Assembly: GCA_046597375.1 (NCBI GenBank)
Contig: JBKJKM010000315.1
Coordinates: 1-16,132 of the forward strand
Direction of reading: 5' to 3'
Origin: DATLED01 sp046597375
Lineage (GTDB): Bacteria; Actinomycetota; Acidimicrobiia; Acidimicrobiales; CADCTF01
DNA length: 16,132 nucleotides
Shown: positions 1-6,052 of the stretch, one piece after another
How the letters are laid out: each line of letters opens with the position of its first letter
Position numbering within the stretch: the first letter of the stretch is position 1
The notes under the pieces: model-generated
The model's database searches: none
What the model was told of the DNA's origin: nothing
What the model saw: only the letters and a program-made list of their open reading frames with translations
Translations under genes and position numbers: made by a program

Positions 1-570
1 GTCCTGGAGCTCGATGAAGAGGTTGTCGCGCCCGAAGATGTCCTGCAGGCGTGCCGCCAACTCGGTCGCCCGGTCGGGTTGCTCGTTGAGGAGGGCCTGC
101 AATACGACGCCGCCGAGGCAGCCCGTCGTGGCGATGATGCCCTCGGAATGGGCCTCGAGCATGTCCCAGTCGATGCGGGGCTTGCGCCAATAACCCTCGA
201 GATAGGCCTCTGACGAGATCTTCATCAGGTTGTGGTAGCCCTGCGTCGTCTCGGCCAGCAGGATCAGGTGGTAGTAGGACTTGCCGCCCTCGGTCTCGCC
301 GCCGGTGTCGTCCATGCGCCCCCGCACGACGGGACGCTCGTGGCGGGAATCGCGGGCCATGTAGGCCTCGGTGCCGATGACGGGGTTGATGCCCTGTTCG
401 TTGCAGGCCTTGTAGAAGTCGAGGACCCCGTACATGTTGCCGTGGTCGGTGATGCCGATGGCCGGCTGACCGTCGGCCACCGCCGCGGCCACCGTGTCAC
501 CGATGCGGGCGGCCCCATCGAGCATCGAGAACTCGGTGTGGAGATGCAGATGCGTGAACGAATCCCCCAC
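1..570 (-). CDS. dnaE: DNA polymerase III alpha subunit, N-terminal 190 residues (partial)
   Basis: This is the 5' part of the replicative polymerase gene; the rest lies beyond the left edge. The GTG start at 570 is preceded by a strong Shine-Dalgarno run, and an in-frame TAG at 612-610 rules out a much longer start. The visible 190 residues form the PHP domain: THLHLHTEFSMLDGA at residues 6-20 carries the HxH metal motif, followed by GITDHGNMYG, VIGTEAYMA, YYHLILLAE, YLEGYWRKPRID and IIATTGCLGG. These match DnaE rather than PolC. In actinobacterial DnaE1 this domain is a metal-dependent proofreading exonuclease, and the first motif residues are present here. A gap of 78 nt separates it from the upstream PsiE-like gene on the same strand; that gap holds a DnaA-box palindrome. 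Identification is secure; polymerase motifs cannot be judged from this fragment. Confidence 0.95.
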   Translation of the reverse strand, partial: MGDSFTHLHLHTEFSMLDGAARIGDTVAAAVADGQPAIGITDHGNMYGVLDFYKACNEQGINPVIGTEAYMARDSRHERPVVRGRMDDTGGETEGGKSYYHLILLAETTQGYHNLMKISSEAYLEGYWRKPRIDWDMLEAHSEGIIATTGCLGGVVLQALLNEQPDRATELAARLQDIFGRDNLFIELQD

Positions 571-577
571 TGCCCGG

Positions 578-586
578 CCCTTCCCT
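578..586 (-). promoter_or_regulatory. Ribosome binding site of dnaE
   Basis: The minus strand reads AGGGAAGGG, 7 nt before the GTG at 570. It decides the dnaE start, because the GTG directly precedes the conserved SFTHLHLHTEF motif and no other suitable start follows the in-frame stop. Confidence 0.7.
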
Positions 587-587
587 G

Positions 588-608
588 TTGTCCACAGCCT
601 GTGGACGA
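588..608. promoter_or_regulatory. Inverted pair of DnaA-box-like sequences before dnaE
   Basis: The plus strand carries TTGTCCACA at 588-596, identical to the DnaA-box consensus known from Streptomyces and Mycobacterium. The minus strand carries TCGTCCACA at 608-600, one mismatch away. Together they contain a perfect 17-bp inverted repeat at 590-606, with GTCCACAG and CTGTGGAC arms around one central C. The palindrome ends 3 nt before the dnaE Shine-Dalgarno run. It may be a DnaA-responsive operator, but binding is inferred only from sequence. Confidence 0.5.
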
Positions 609-648
609 ACTACACCGATGTCATTTCCTCGGATGAGGGTATCGCGGC

Positions 649-1131
649 TCAGCGCTGGTCGCCCTCTGCCGGTTCCCGCTCTTTGCGGCGCACGAGGAAC
701 CCGGCCGCCGCCAGCACGAGTACGAGCACGCCGAGCACGCCGATCTCGGTCATCGACGCCTGGAAGGCCCGATCGTCGAGGCCCGACTCGTTCTTCGCCC
801 GGAGGGCGAGCACGACGATCTCTTTGATGGAGGCGATGATCCCGACCACCAGGAACGGCTCGGCCACGAGCTTGCGCTCGATCATCGTGGCCCGCACGCC
901 GGCCAGCAGCTCGAGCACGATGAACACGAGCAACAGGCCGTCCAGGGCGGACGTGACGGCCTCCTCGGCACCGTCCTTCAGGTCGATGACGAGGTGGTAG
1001 CCGACCGTTCCGAGCACGATCGCCGCGCTGATGACGAGCACGCCGCCAGCCATCGCGTAGACGAGGTTCTCGGCCAATCCGAGCACCCGGTCGACCGGTC
1101 GCGCCTCGGGCTGGTCGTTCTCATCGGCCAT
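649..1131 (-). CDS. PsiE-like (phosphate-starvation-inducible family) membrane protein
   Basis: A 160-residue integral membrane protein with about four hydrophobic segments: roughly residues 18-45, 60-82, 92-112 and 130-150. The core ERKLVAEPFLVVGIIASIKEIV (around residues 86-108) resembles the AEPFL-IGIIA region of PsiE-like proteins. PsiE was named from E. coli, where expression responds to phosphate; its molecular role is unknown. The C terminus is charged (RRKEREPAEGD). The ATG at 1131 is 25 nt downstream of the bpa stop on the same strand, so it could be read through from the bpa operon, and a TAACCT hexamer sits 8 nt upstream of the start. Another small four-helix family is possible. 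Confidence 0.65.
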   Translation of the reverse strand: MADENDQPEARPVDRVLGLAENLVYAMAGGVLVISAAIVLGTVGYHLVIDLKDGAEEAVTSALDGLLLVFIVLELLAGVRATMIERKLVAEPFLVVGIIASIKEIVVLALRAKNESGLDDRAFQASMTEIGVLGVLVLVLAAAGFLVRRKEREPAEGDQR

Positions 1132-1139
1132 GGCCGGCG

Positions 1140-1145
1140 AGGTTA
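1140..1145 (-). promoter_or_regulatory. Possible -10 element for leaderless PsiE-like mRNA
   Basis: TAACCT fits the TANNNT form of actinobacterial -10 elements and ends 8 nt before the ATG at 1131, with no Shine-Dalgarno sequence between them. This spacing would place transcription initiation at or beside the start codon. No -35 was recognised and the match is short, so it could be chance. Confidence 0.3.
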
Positions 1146-1156
1146 GGGCTGCGGCG

Positions 1157-1630
1157 CTAGAGATAGGTGCCGGCGCGGCCTTGTTCGGGTGCGCCGGGCG
1201 GGAGGCTGCGCTGGCGGAGCTCTTCGAGTTGTTGGCGAGCCTCCATCTGCTGAGCGAACAGCGTCGCCTGGATGCCGTGGAAGAGCCCTTCGAGCCAGCC
1301 GACGAGTTGGGCCTGGGCGACCCGCAGCTCGGCCTCGGAGGGCGCGCCCTCGGATCCGCCGAGGACCGGGCCCACCAGGCGGGCCAGTTCGTCGCGCAGG
1401 TCGGGAGACACGCTGGCGCTGAGCTCCTCGAGCGAGGTGTCGTAGATCTCCGCCAGGCGAGCCCGGCCGGGCTCGTCGAGCGGCGCCCGGCGAACCTCTT
1501 CGAGCAGTTGCTTGATCATCGACCCGATCCGCATGACCTTGGCGGGGTGGGGAACCGACTCGGTGGCCTCGGGTACGAGGGCCGTCGACTCGGCGACGGG
1601 CTCGGGGCTGAGGACGGTGGGATCGGACAT
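1157..1630 (-). CDS. bpa: Bacterial proteasome activator (Bpa/PafE family, DUF2587)
   Basis: A 157-residue protein closely resembling mycobacterial Bpa (Rv3780). Shared blocks are HPAKVMRIGSMIKQLLEEVR at about residues 28-47, APLDEPGRARL, and AELRVAQAQLVGWLEGLFHG followed by IQATLFAQQM. In mycobacteria, Bpa forms an ATP-independent dodecameric ring that opens the 20S proteasome through its C-terminal GQYL tail. Here the last residues are GTYL, keeping the penultimate Tyr and terminal Leu. The first 27 residues are a low-complexity leader. The ATG at 1630 shares one base with the TGA of the phosphatase gene (TGATG), which implies translational coupling; a longer frame extends upstream but would overlap that gene. 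It is last in a four-gene operon with a two-component pair, an unusual and possibly informative context. Confidence 0.93.
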   Translation of the reverse strand: MSDPTVLSPEPVAESTALVPEATESVPHPAKVMRIGSMIKQLLEEVRRAPLDEPGRARLAEIYDTSLEELSASVSPDLRDELARLVGPVLGGSEGAPSEAELRVAQAQLVGWLEGLFHGIQATLFAQQMEARQQLEELRQRSLPPGAPEQGRAGTYL

Positions 1631-2772
1631 CAGGCGCTGGATCCTACGGCGACCAACGGAACCGCCAACTCGTCGGAAGTCAAGGAACCATGGCGGCACC
1701 GCAGGCCCGCCGAGCCCAGGTCAGAGGGGTCGAGGAACGCCACCGGCTGACGCGCCACGATCGCCACGTCGCCGAGCCGAGCAGCCACCGCGGGGGCCAT
1801 CGGACCGCCGAACCAGCCATCGTCGATCACCTCGCTGCGGGTGCGTACCACGGCGAGTCCGGTGTTCTCGTACAGCTGGCGACATCGGCCGGCTACGGCC
1901 TCGAGTCGCCCGGCTCGTGCGTGGAGCCAAAGGAACCGCCCCTCGCCCGACAACAACGTCGTGTCCGCCAGAAGCTCCTCGTCGAGCAGCACGATGCGAT
2001 CGCCGACCTCGACCTGGCCGTGGTCGGACGTGACCACCAGCGCGGCGCCCGGGGGCAGCACGGCGGCGATGTCGGCGACCAGCGCATCGGCCGCCGCCAG
2101 CTCGGCGTCATAGTGCGGACCGAAACCATGCGCGTGGGCGATCTTGTCGACGCCGTCGTAGTAGGCGTAGACGAACGGCTCGCCCGCCGTCAGCTGAGCA
2201 GCCACTTCCACGGCGATGCCTGAGGCCGTCTCCCAGCCGTGCAGACGATGGAGGCCCTGGGCCGAGGTGAAGCCGGTCCTGGCGAACTCGGCCTTCGTCA
2301 CCACCGGGGTGTCGCGACCGCCGAACGCCGGCCGGGATTGGAACTCGCCCGGCGGCACCAATTCGCGCGCATCCCCGAGGGCCGTGCGCCAGCGCAGGAT
2401 GTTCAGGACGAGGTCGTCGTGCTCGCCGCCCTCGGGCCCGTCGACCCGAAGGCGATAGCCGATCACGCCATGATCGGCGGGGGTGCATCCGAGCACGATC
2501 GAGCTCAAGGCGGTGGCCGTCGTCGTCGGCGCCACCGAGGTGATCGGCCCGCCGGTCATCGCGCTGAGGAACGGGGCCACGTGGGGTCGGGCCAGGAGCT
2601 GGTGCCACCCCACCCCGTCGAGCACGAACAGGACGACCTGCGCGGCGTGGCGCGCCGGTGCCGGGAGCCAGGTCGCCGACCGCGCACCCGGCGCCTTCAG
2701 CAGTTCGGGGACCACGTTGGTCAGGCAACCGCCCTCGTAGTGCGGGAGGGCGAGATCGACGGGAAGGGGCAA
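1630..2772 (-). CDS. Alkaline phosphatase superfamily protein (type I phosphodiesterase/nucleotide pyrophosphatase-like)
   Basis: A 380-residue enzyme of the alkaline phosphatase superfamily. Metal and active-site signatures appear in family order: VVLFVLDGVGW (Asp at about 52), APTTTATALSSIVLGCTPADHGVIGY (candidate nucleophile Thr about 83-85), YYDGVDKIAHAHG (Asp 206/209 and His 213 region) and LVVTSDHGQVEVGD (Asp 250, His 251). Such enzymes hydrolyse phosphodiesters, pyrophosphates or nucleotide sugars; the substrate cannot be read from sequence. No signal peptide is visible, so it is probably cytoplasmic. The start is uncertain: no ATG or GTG exists in frame near the homologous N terminus, and a TTG at 2772, two bases after the response-regulator stop, is the best candidate. 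The frame continues far upstream, but that part is Arg-rich shadow of the regulator and kinase genes. Confidence 0.85.
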   Translation of the reverse strand: MPLPVDLALPHYEGGCLTNVVPELLKAPGARSATWLPAPARHAAQVVLFVLDGVGWHQLLARPHVAPFLSAMTGGPITSVAPTTTATALSSIVLGCTPADHGVIGYRLRVDGPEGGEHDDLVLNILRWRTALGDARELVPPGEFQSRPAFGGRDTPVVTKAEFARTGFTSAQGLHRLHGWETASGIAVEVAAQLTAGEPFVYAYYDGVDKIAHAHGFGPHYDAELAAADALVADIAAVLPPGAALVVTSDHGQVEVGDRIVLLDEELLADTTLLSGEGRFLWLHARAGRLEAVAGRCRQLYENTGLAVVRTRSEVIDDGWFGGPMAPAVAARLGDVAIVARQPVAFLDPSDLGSAGLRCRHGSLTSDELAVPLVAVGSSA

Positions 2773-2774
2773 TG

Positions 2775-3167
2775 TCAGGACGGCCGTCCGCCGACGCTGC
2801 GACGCAGCGCATCGACGAGCTGGTTGATGTCTCCGCTCTTCAAGAGCAGCGACACACCCAGTCGTTCCATCTCGTGGCGGACGAAGTCGCCGGCGGTCGC
2901 CGTGTAGGCCACGACGCCGATGCCGGGGAGCTCTTGTTGCAACCGCTCGATGGCCTCGATGCCCATCATCTTCGGCATCAGGAGGTCCATCACGACCGCG
3001 TCGGGTCGCAGCGAACGGCACTGGTCGAGGGCCTGCAGGCCGTCGCCCGCCTCGCCGACCACCTGGATGCCGGGGATGCCCTGGAGCTGTAACCGCAGGA
3101 GCAGCCGGACGTCGGGCTCGTCGTCGGCCACGACGATCGTCATCGGCGCGTCGGCCGGCGTACTCAT
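2775..3167 (-). CDS. Receiver-only (CheY-like) response regulator
   Basis: A 130-residue stand-alone receiver domain. TIVVADDEPDV provides the acidic pair Asp15/Asp16, VVMDLLMPKM gives phosphoacceptor Asp61, AYTA supplies Thr89, and LLLKSGD contains Lys110, so the phosphorylation site is complete. The protein ends right after the last helix (LVDALRRSVGG), with no DNA-binding or other output domain. The ATG at 3167 overlaps the kinase TGA as ATGA, a strong sign of coupled translation and cognate pairing. Output must come from protein-protein contact or onward phosphotransfer. The frame is open upstream but that part is antisense-like shadow of the kinase. Confidence 0.9.
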   Translation of the reverse strand: MSTPADAPMTIVVADDEPDVRLLLRLQLQGIPGIQVVGEAGDGLQALDQCRSLRPDAVVMDLLMPKMMGIEAIERLQQELPGIGVVAYTATAGDFVRHEMERLGVSLLLKSGDINQLVDALRRSVGGRPS

Positions 3168-3874
3168 CCCGGTACCGGTGAGGCGAGCAGCTCCAGGCGA
3201 CAGACCACCCCGCCCGAGCCCGAAGCGGCGACCGCCAGCGACCCGCCGGCCTGCTCGGCCAAGGCATTGGCCACGGTCAACCCGACGCCCAACCCGCTCG
3301 AGCGCAACACCGCCGCCTCGCCCCGGTAGAACGGCTCCGTCAACATCTCGAGATCGGCCGGAGTGACACCGCCGGTATCGACCTCGATGATCACGCGACC
3401 GGAACCGACCGGCGACTCGACCCGCACGTGCACCGACCCGTCGCCGTACTTGACGCCGTTGTCGATCAGGTGCACGAGCATCTTCCTCAACGCGCCGCGG
3501 GCGGCCAACACGACGGCGTGGTGATCGTCCTCGACGACGAGCTCGCCTTCGCCGACGTCGCCCCACACGGCCCGAAGGGCGGCATCGACCGGCGTCGGCA
3601 CCGGCGGTCCCGTCGGCAGCGCCGTCGTGTAGCCGGCGGCGATGAGCATGTCGTCGAGCAGGTGCTCCGCCTGGGCGGCCAACCGTCGCAACGCCGGGCC
3701 GATGTCTTCGCGAATCTCGCGGTCGGTGGCCGACGTGATGGCCTCGGCCAGTCCCCGGAAGGTCGTGATGGGCGTCCGAAGCGCGTGGGGAATCACGTTG
3801 AGAACCCGCCGACGGAGGGCATCCACCTCCGCCAACCGGCGGTCGAGGTCGCTCGTGTCGTCTCCCGCGGGCAC
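3164..3874 (-). CDS. Soluble histidine kinase without a sensor domain
   Basis: A 236-residue protein with a HisKA-type dimerisation helix and a HATPase_c domain, but no membrane segment and no PAS, GAF or HAMP domain. The H box is VIPHALRTPITTF with His30; the usual acidic residue after His is Ala. HLIDNGVKYGD is the N box. The G1 region EVDTGGVTPADLE is one residue shorter than the usual DxGxG form. TEPFYRG (F box) and GLGVGLTVANALAEQAGG (G2 box) are normal. The GTG at 3874 is the first start in this frame; TACGGT lies 8 nt upstream and no Shine-Dalgarno is seen, suggesting a leaderless mRNA. It heads the operon kinase-regulator-phosphatase-bpa and is divergent from the Rrf2 gene. Catalytic activity is uncertain because of the two motif changes. 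Confidence 0.85.
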   Translation of the reverse strand: MPAGDDTSDLDRRLAEVDALRRRVLNVIPHALRTPITTFRGLAEAITSATDREIREDIGPALRRLAAQAEHLLDDMLIAAGYTTALPTGPPVPTPVDAALRAVWGDVGEGELVVEDDHHAVVLAARGALRKMLVHLIDNGVKYGDGSVHVRVESPVGSGRVIIEVDTGGVTPADLEMLTEPFYRGEAAVLRSSGLGVGLTVANALAEQAGGSLAVAASGSGGVVCRLELLASPVPG

Positions 3875-3882
3875 GGTGGAGA

Positions 3883-3888
3883 ACCGTA
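3883..3888 (-). promoter_or_regulatory. Candidate -10 element of the kinase operon
   Basis: TACGGT on the minus strand (TANNNT type) ends 8 nt before the GTG start at 3874. A leaderless transcript would begin at or next to that codon. The element overlaps one arm of the CGTAC-N6-GTACG inverted repeat at 3885-3900. No clear -35 hexamer was found. Confidence 0.4.
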
Positions 3889-3911
3889 CTCGGGCGTACG
3901 ATGAGCATCGT
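3885..3911. promoter_or_regulatory. Overlapping inverted repeats, candidate autoregulatory operator
   Basis: Two inverted repeats lie between the divergent kinase and Rrf2 genes. One is CGTAC-N6-GTACG at 3885-3900, which touches both -10 candidates. The other is ACGATG-AG-CATCGT at 3898-3911, with perfect 6-bp arms, spanning the Rrf2 -10 and start. Rrf2 proteins bind dyad sites and often repress their own promoter, so this is a plausible operator; the exact site is not determined. Confidence 0.35.
3897..3902 (+). promoter_or_regulatory. Candidate -10 element of the Rrf2 gene (leaderless)
   Basis: TACGAT is followed by exactly 7 nt and then the GTG at 3910, the codon that gives the typical Rrf2 N terminus (MKVSTRGDY). 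No Shine-Dalgarno lies at usable distance from either the ATG at 3901 or this GTG. The spacing equals that found before DUF167 and ileS in this window. Confidence 0.45.
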
Positions 3912-4362
3912 GAAGGTCTCTACGCGGGGCGATTACGCCAGTCGGGCCCTGCTCTCGCTGGCCCTTCACACCGCCGGAGGGTCCGCCACGCCGACGTCCG
4001 TCCGCGACATCGCCGAGCGCACCGGCCTCCCCCAGCCGTACCTCGAACAGATCCTCCTTGCCCTCAAGGGCGCCGGCCTCGTCCGGTCGAAGCGTGGCGT
4101 CGGCGGCGGCTACGTCCTCGCCCGCGAGCCCGAGGCCATCACCCTCGGCCAGATCGTGAGTGCCGTCGACGGACCGATCGTCGCCGGCGACTTCGGTGAG
4201 CCCCACCAGAACGGTGCCTGCGACCACGAGGGCCAGTGCGTTCTGCTGGCGGTGTGGGCCGACCTCAGCGTGCACATGCGCGACCACCTCGACTCCTTCA
4301 CCCTCGGCGACATGGTGGCCAGTGCCCGCAACACCGCCACCCCTCTCGCACCGCTTCATTGA
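3910..4362 (+). CDS. Rrf2-family transcriptional regulator
   Basis: A 150-residue winged-helix regulator of the Rrf2 family (relatives: IscR, NsrR, RsrR, CymR). KVSTRGDYASRALLSLA is the typical start, VRDIAERTGLPQPYLEQILLALKGAGLVRSKRGVGGGYVLAR the DNA-binding and wing region, and ITLGQIVSAVDG the hinge. The C-terminal cluster loop reads ACDHEGQC, with only two cysteines (C104, C110) spaced as the second and third cysteines of IscR; the first cysteine and the IscR His ligand are absent. Asp8, at the position of a ligand in NsrR, is present. The GTG at 3910 is preferred over the ATG at 3901 because it restores the family N terminus and sits 7 nt after a TACGAT -10. No Fe-S biogenesis gene lies nearby, so the target is unknown. 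Confidence 0.88.
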   Translation: MKVSTRGDYASRALLSLALHTAGGSATPTSVRDIAERTGLPQPYLEQILLALKGAGLVRSKRGVGGGYVLAREPEAITLGQIVSAVDGPIVAGDFGEPHQNGACDHEGQCVLLAVWADLSVHMRDHLDSFTLGDMVASARNTATPLAPLH

Positions 4363-4364
4363 CC

Positions 4365-4388
4365 GGCGGCGCAGAGAAGGGCGCCGTT
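4365..4388. terminator. Hairpin between convergent genes
   Basis: CGGCGC at 4367-4372 and GCGCCG at 4381-4386 form a 6-bp GC stem with an 8-nt loop, extendable by two G-T pairs. It lies between the Rrf2 stop at 4362 and the convergent stop at 4387. No U-run follows on either strand, so it would be a weak or factor-assisted bidirectional terminator. Confidence 0.35.
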
Positions 4389-5139
4389 ACGGGCGAGTGG
4401 GTGGGTTGCCGGTCGTGGTGGTCTCTTCGGGGCGGAGACCGGCCAGACCGGTGATCGTCGGGACGTCGGCCGTCGGGCCGACGTCGACCAGCCGAACCTT
4501 CGAGGAGGAGGAGGCGATTGCTCGGAAGCGGGCCACCGGGCCGACCGCCACCACGGCGTAGACGACCGGCCCGTTCATCTCCGGAGACCGTGCCAACAAC
4601 TCGCCGAGACGTTCGAGGTCGGCCTGGTACTGGCGCTTGAAATCGACATCTTCAACCGTCGGCAACAGCTCTTCGAGCGCTCGGCGTTCGGCCACCGCCT
4701 CCTCGCGGCTGCGCCGGGCGAGGGCGGCGAAGTCGTCGGCGAGTCCGACGACCAACGGGCGTCCGGCCGGGAGGGCCACCAGGAAGTTCGTCACGTCGAC
4801 GCCGGCCATCGTTTCGAGGGCTGCGCTCCGCTCCTGATACTCGACGAAGGAGACGACGGCAACGCGCGATGCGGCGGGAGGTGCTGCGGCCAGAGCGGCG
4901 CGGCGTGCGCGCAGGTAGGTCGACACCGCAGTGGCCGGGAGCGCCCCGACACCGCCGCGAGGTGACAGCTCTCCCACCCCGAAAAGGCCCCCGTCGGCGG
5001 ACCTCGCCCTTGCCGCCGGTTGGGCCAGACGCTCGGCCGCCGATGCGATGCCACCGGCCAGGGTCAGGGAGATGAAGGCCGCCAGCCCACGGACCACGAG
5101 TCGGGCCAGCTGCGCGTCGCTCGGGTCAGCTGAGGGCAC
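4387..5139 (-). CDS. Unrecognised membrane-anchored protein
   Basis: A 250-residue protein that I do not recognise. Residues about 11-34 (RLVVRGLAAFISLTLAGGIASAA) are a single hydrophobic anchor or uncleaved signal, predicting an extracytoplasmic body. It is Ala-rich, with a basic stretch (STYLRARRAALAAA), a beta-like segment RVAVVSFVEYQERSAALETMAG, a charged helical region about residues 140-180 (ARRSREEAVAERRALEELLP...), a second hydrophobic strand GPVVYAVVAVGPVARFRAIA, and a Thr/Pro-rich C terminus. It is the last gene of the dksA-lspA-rluD operon. Its GTG start at 5139 overlaps rluD by 14 nt, and the reading frame has codon use like its neighbours. Its position after lspA suggests an envelope role, but no catalytic motif supports a specific function. 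Confidence 0.6.
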   Translation of the reverse strand: MPSADPSDAQLARLVVRGLAAFISLTLAGGIASAAERLAQPAARARSADGGLFGVGELSPRGGVGALPATAVSTYLRARRAALAAAPPAASRVAVVSFVEYQERSAALETMAGVDVTNFLVALPAGRPLVVGLADDFAALARRSREEAVAERRALEELLPTVEDVDFKRQYQADLERLGELLARSPEMNGPVVYAVVAVGPVARFRAIASSSSKVRLVDVGPTADVPTITGLAGLRPEETTTTGNPPTRP

Positions 5140-6052
5140 GCCGGACGTCCTCGAGGTCGGCCGGCAGGGCGGAGATGAACGTCAGCACCTCCCCACTGCG
5201 GGGATGGATGAATTCCAGGCGCTCGGCATGGAGGAACGGCCGCGCCATCGGCAGCGCCGGGCGGGCGCCCCCGTACCGACCGTCGCCGACCACCGGGTGG
5301 CCGATGGCGGCGAGATGCACACGGATCTGATGCGTTCGACCGGTCTCGAGTTTGCACGTGAGCTCGGTCGTCGGCACGGGTTCGCGGTACCGCTCCCGCA
5401 CCTCGTAGCGGGTGCGGGCCTCGCGGCCGGAATTGGCCACGGCCATCTGGGTCGGGTCGCGGTCGGAGCGGCCGATCGGCGCGTCGACTTCTCCGGCGTT
5501 GGCTTCGACCGTGCCCAACACCAAGGCGCGGTAGTGGCGCTGCACCTCGCGAGCCGATAGCTGGGCCACGAGGGCGTGGTAGGCCGACGGTGTCCGGGCC
5601 ACGATCAGCAGTCCGGAGGTGCCGACGTCGAGGCGGTGCACGATCCCCGGTCGATCGGCCTCGCCCGCCCCCGCCGGCGGCAGCCCGGCCAGCTCGGGAT
5701 AGCGGGCGAGCAATCCCTGCACCATCGTGCCCATGACATGCCCGGCGCCGGGGTGCACCACCAGACCGGCCGGCTTGTCGACCACAAGGACGTCGTCGTC
5801 CTCGTGCACCACCGGGATCACGACGGAGGGGTCGGGACCCAGGTCGTCGGCGACCGGCCGATCCGGGACCTCGATCTCGATGACGTCGCCCTCGCGCACT
5901 TTCCGGCTGCTCCGCTCCACCGTCACGCCCCCGATGCGCACCCCACCCTGGCCGACGAGCACGGCCACTTCGGCGCGCGGAAGCTCGGTGAGCATGGCCA
6001 CGACGCGGTCGATCCGCTCGCCGGCAAGGGCCGGAGGAACGATCTCCCTCAC
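5126..6052 (-). CDS. rluD: RluD-type 23S rRNA pseudouridine synthase
   Basis: A 308-residue RluA/RluD-family enzyme that isomerises uridines to pseudouridine, most likely in 23S rRNA. An S4 RNA-binding domain covers about residues 10-62 (GERIDRVVAMLTELPRAEV ... VREGDVIEIEVP). The catalytic domain has VVDKPAGLVVHPGAG, then GIVHRLDVGTSGLLIVART with catalytic Asp142, LETGRTHQIRVHLAAIGHPVVGD and FLHAERLEFIHP. The GTG at 6052 overlaps the lspA stop as GTGA, and the S4 domain begins directly after it, so the much longer open frame upstream is shadow. The lspA-rluD order is widespread in bacteria. The exact target uridines cannot be assigned. Confidence 0.93.
   Translation of the reverse strand: MREIVPPALAGERIDRVVAMLTELPRAEVAVLVGQGGVRIGGVTVERSSRKVREGDVIEIEVPDRPVADDLGPDPSVVIPVVHEDDDVLVVDKPAGLVVHPGAGHVMGTMVQGLLARYPELAGLPPAGAGEADRPGIVHRLDVGTSGLLIVARTPSAYHALVAQLSAREVQRHYRALVLGTVEANAGEVDAPIGRSDRDPTQMAVANSGREARTRYEVRERYREPVPTTELTCKLETGRTHQIRVHLAAIGHPVVGDGRYGGARPALPMARPFLHAERLEFIHPRSGEVLTFISALPADLEDVRRALS

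Noticed and set aside
649..2772. Idea of a phosphate-starvation island (PsiE-like protein plus phosphatase-like enzyme plus two-component pair).
   Set aside because: No PhoB-type receiver with DNA-binding domain and no pho-box-like repeats were seen, and the enzyme has no export signal.
3168..3908. Open extension of the response regulator frame upstream of its ATG.
   Set aside because: It lies over the kinase in another frame and has Arg/Gly-rich shadow composition; the ATGA overlap fixes the start at 3167.
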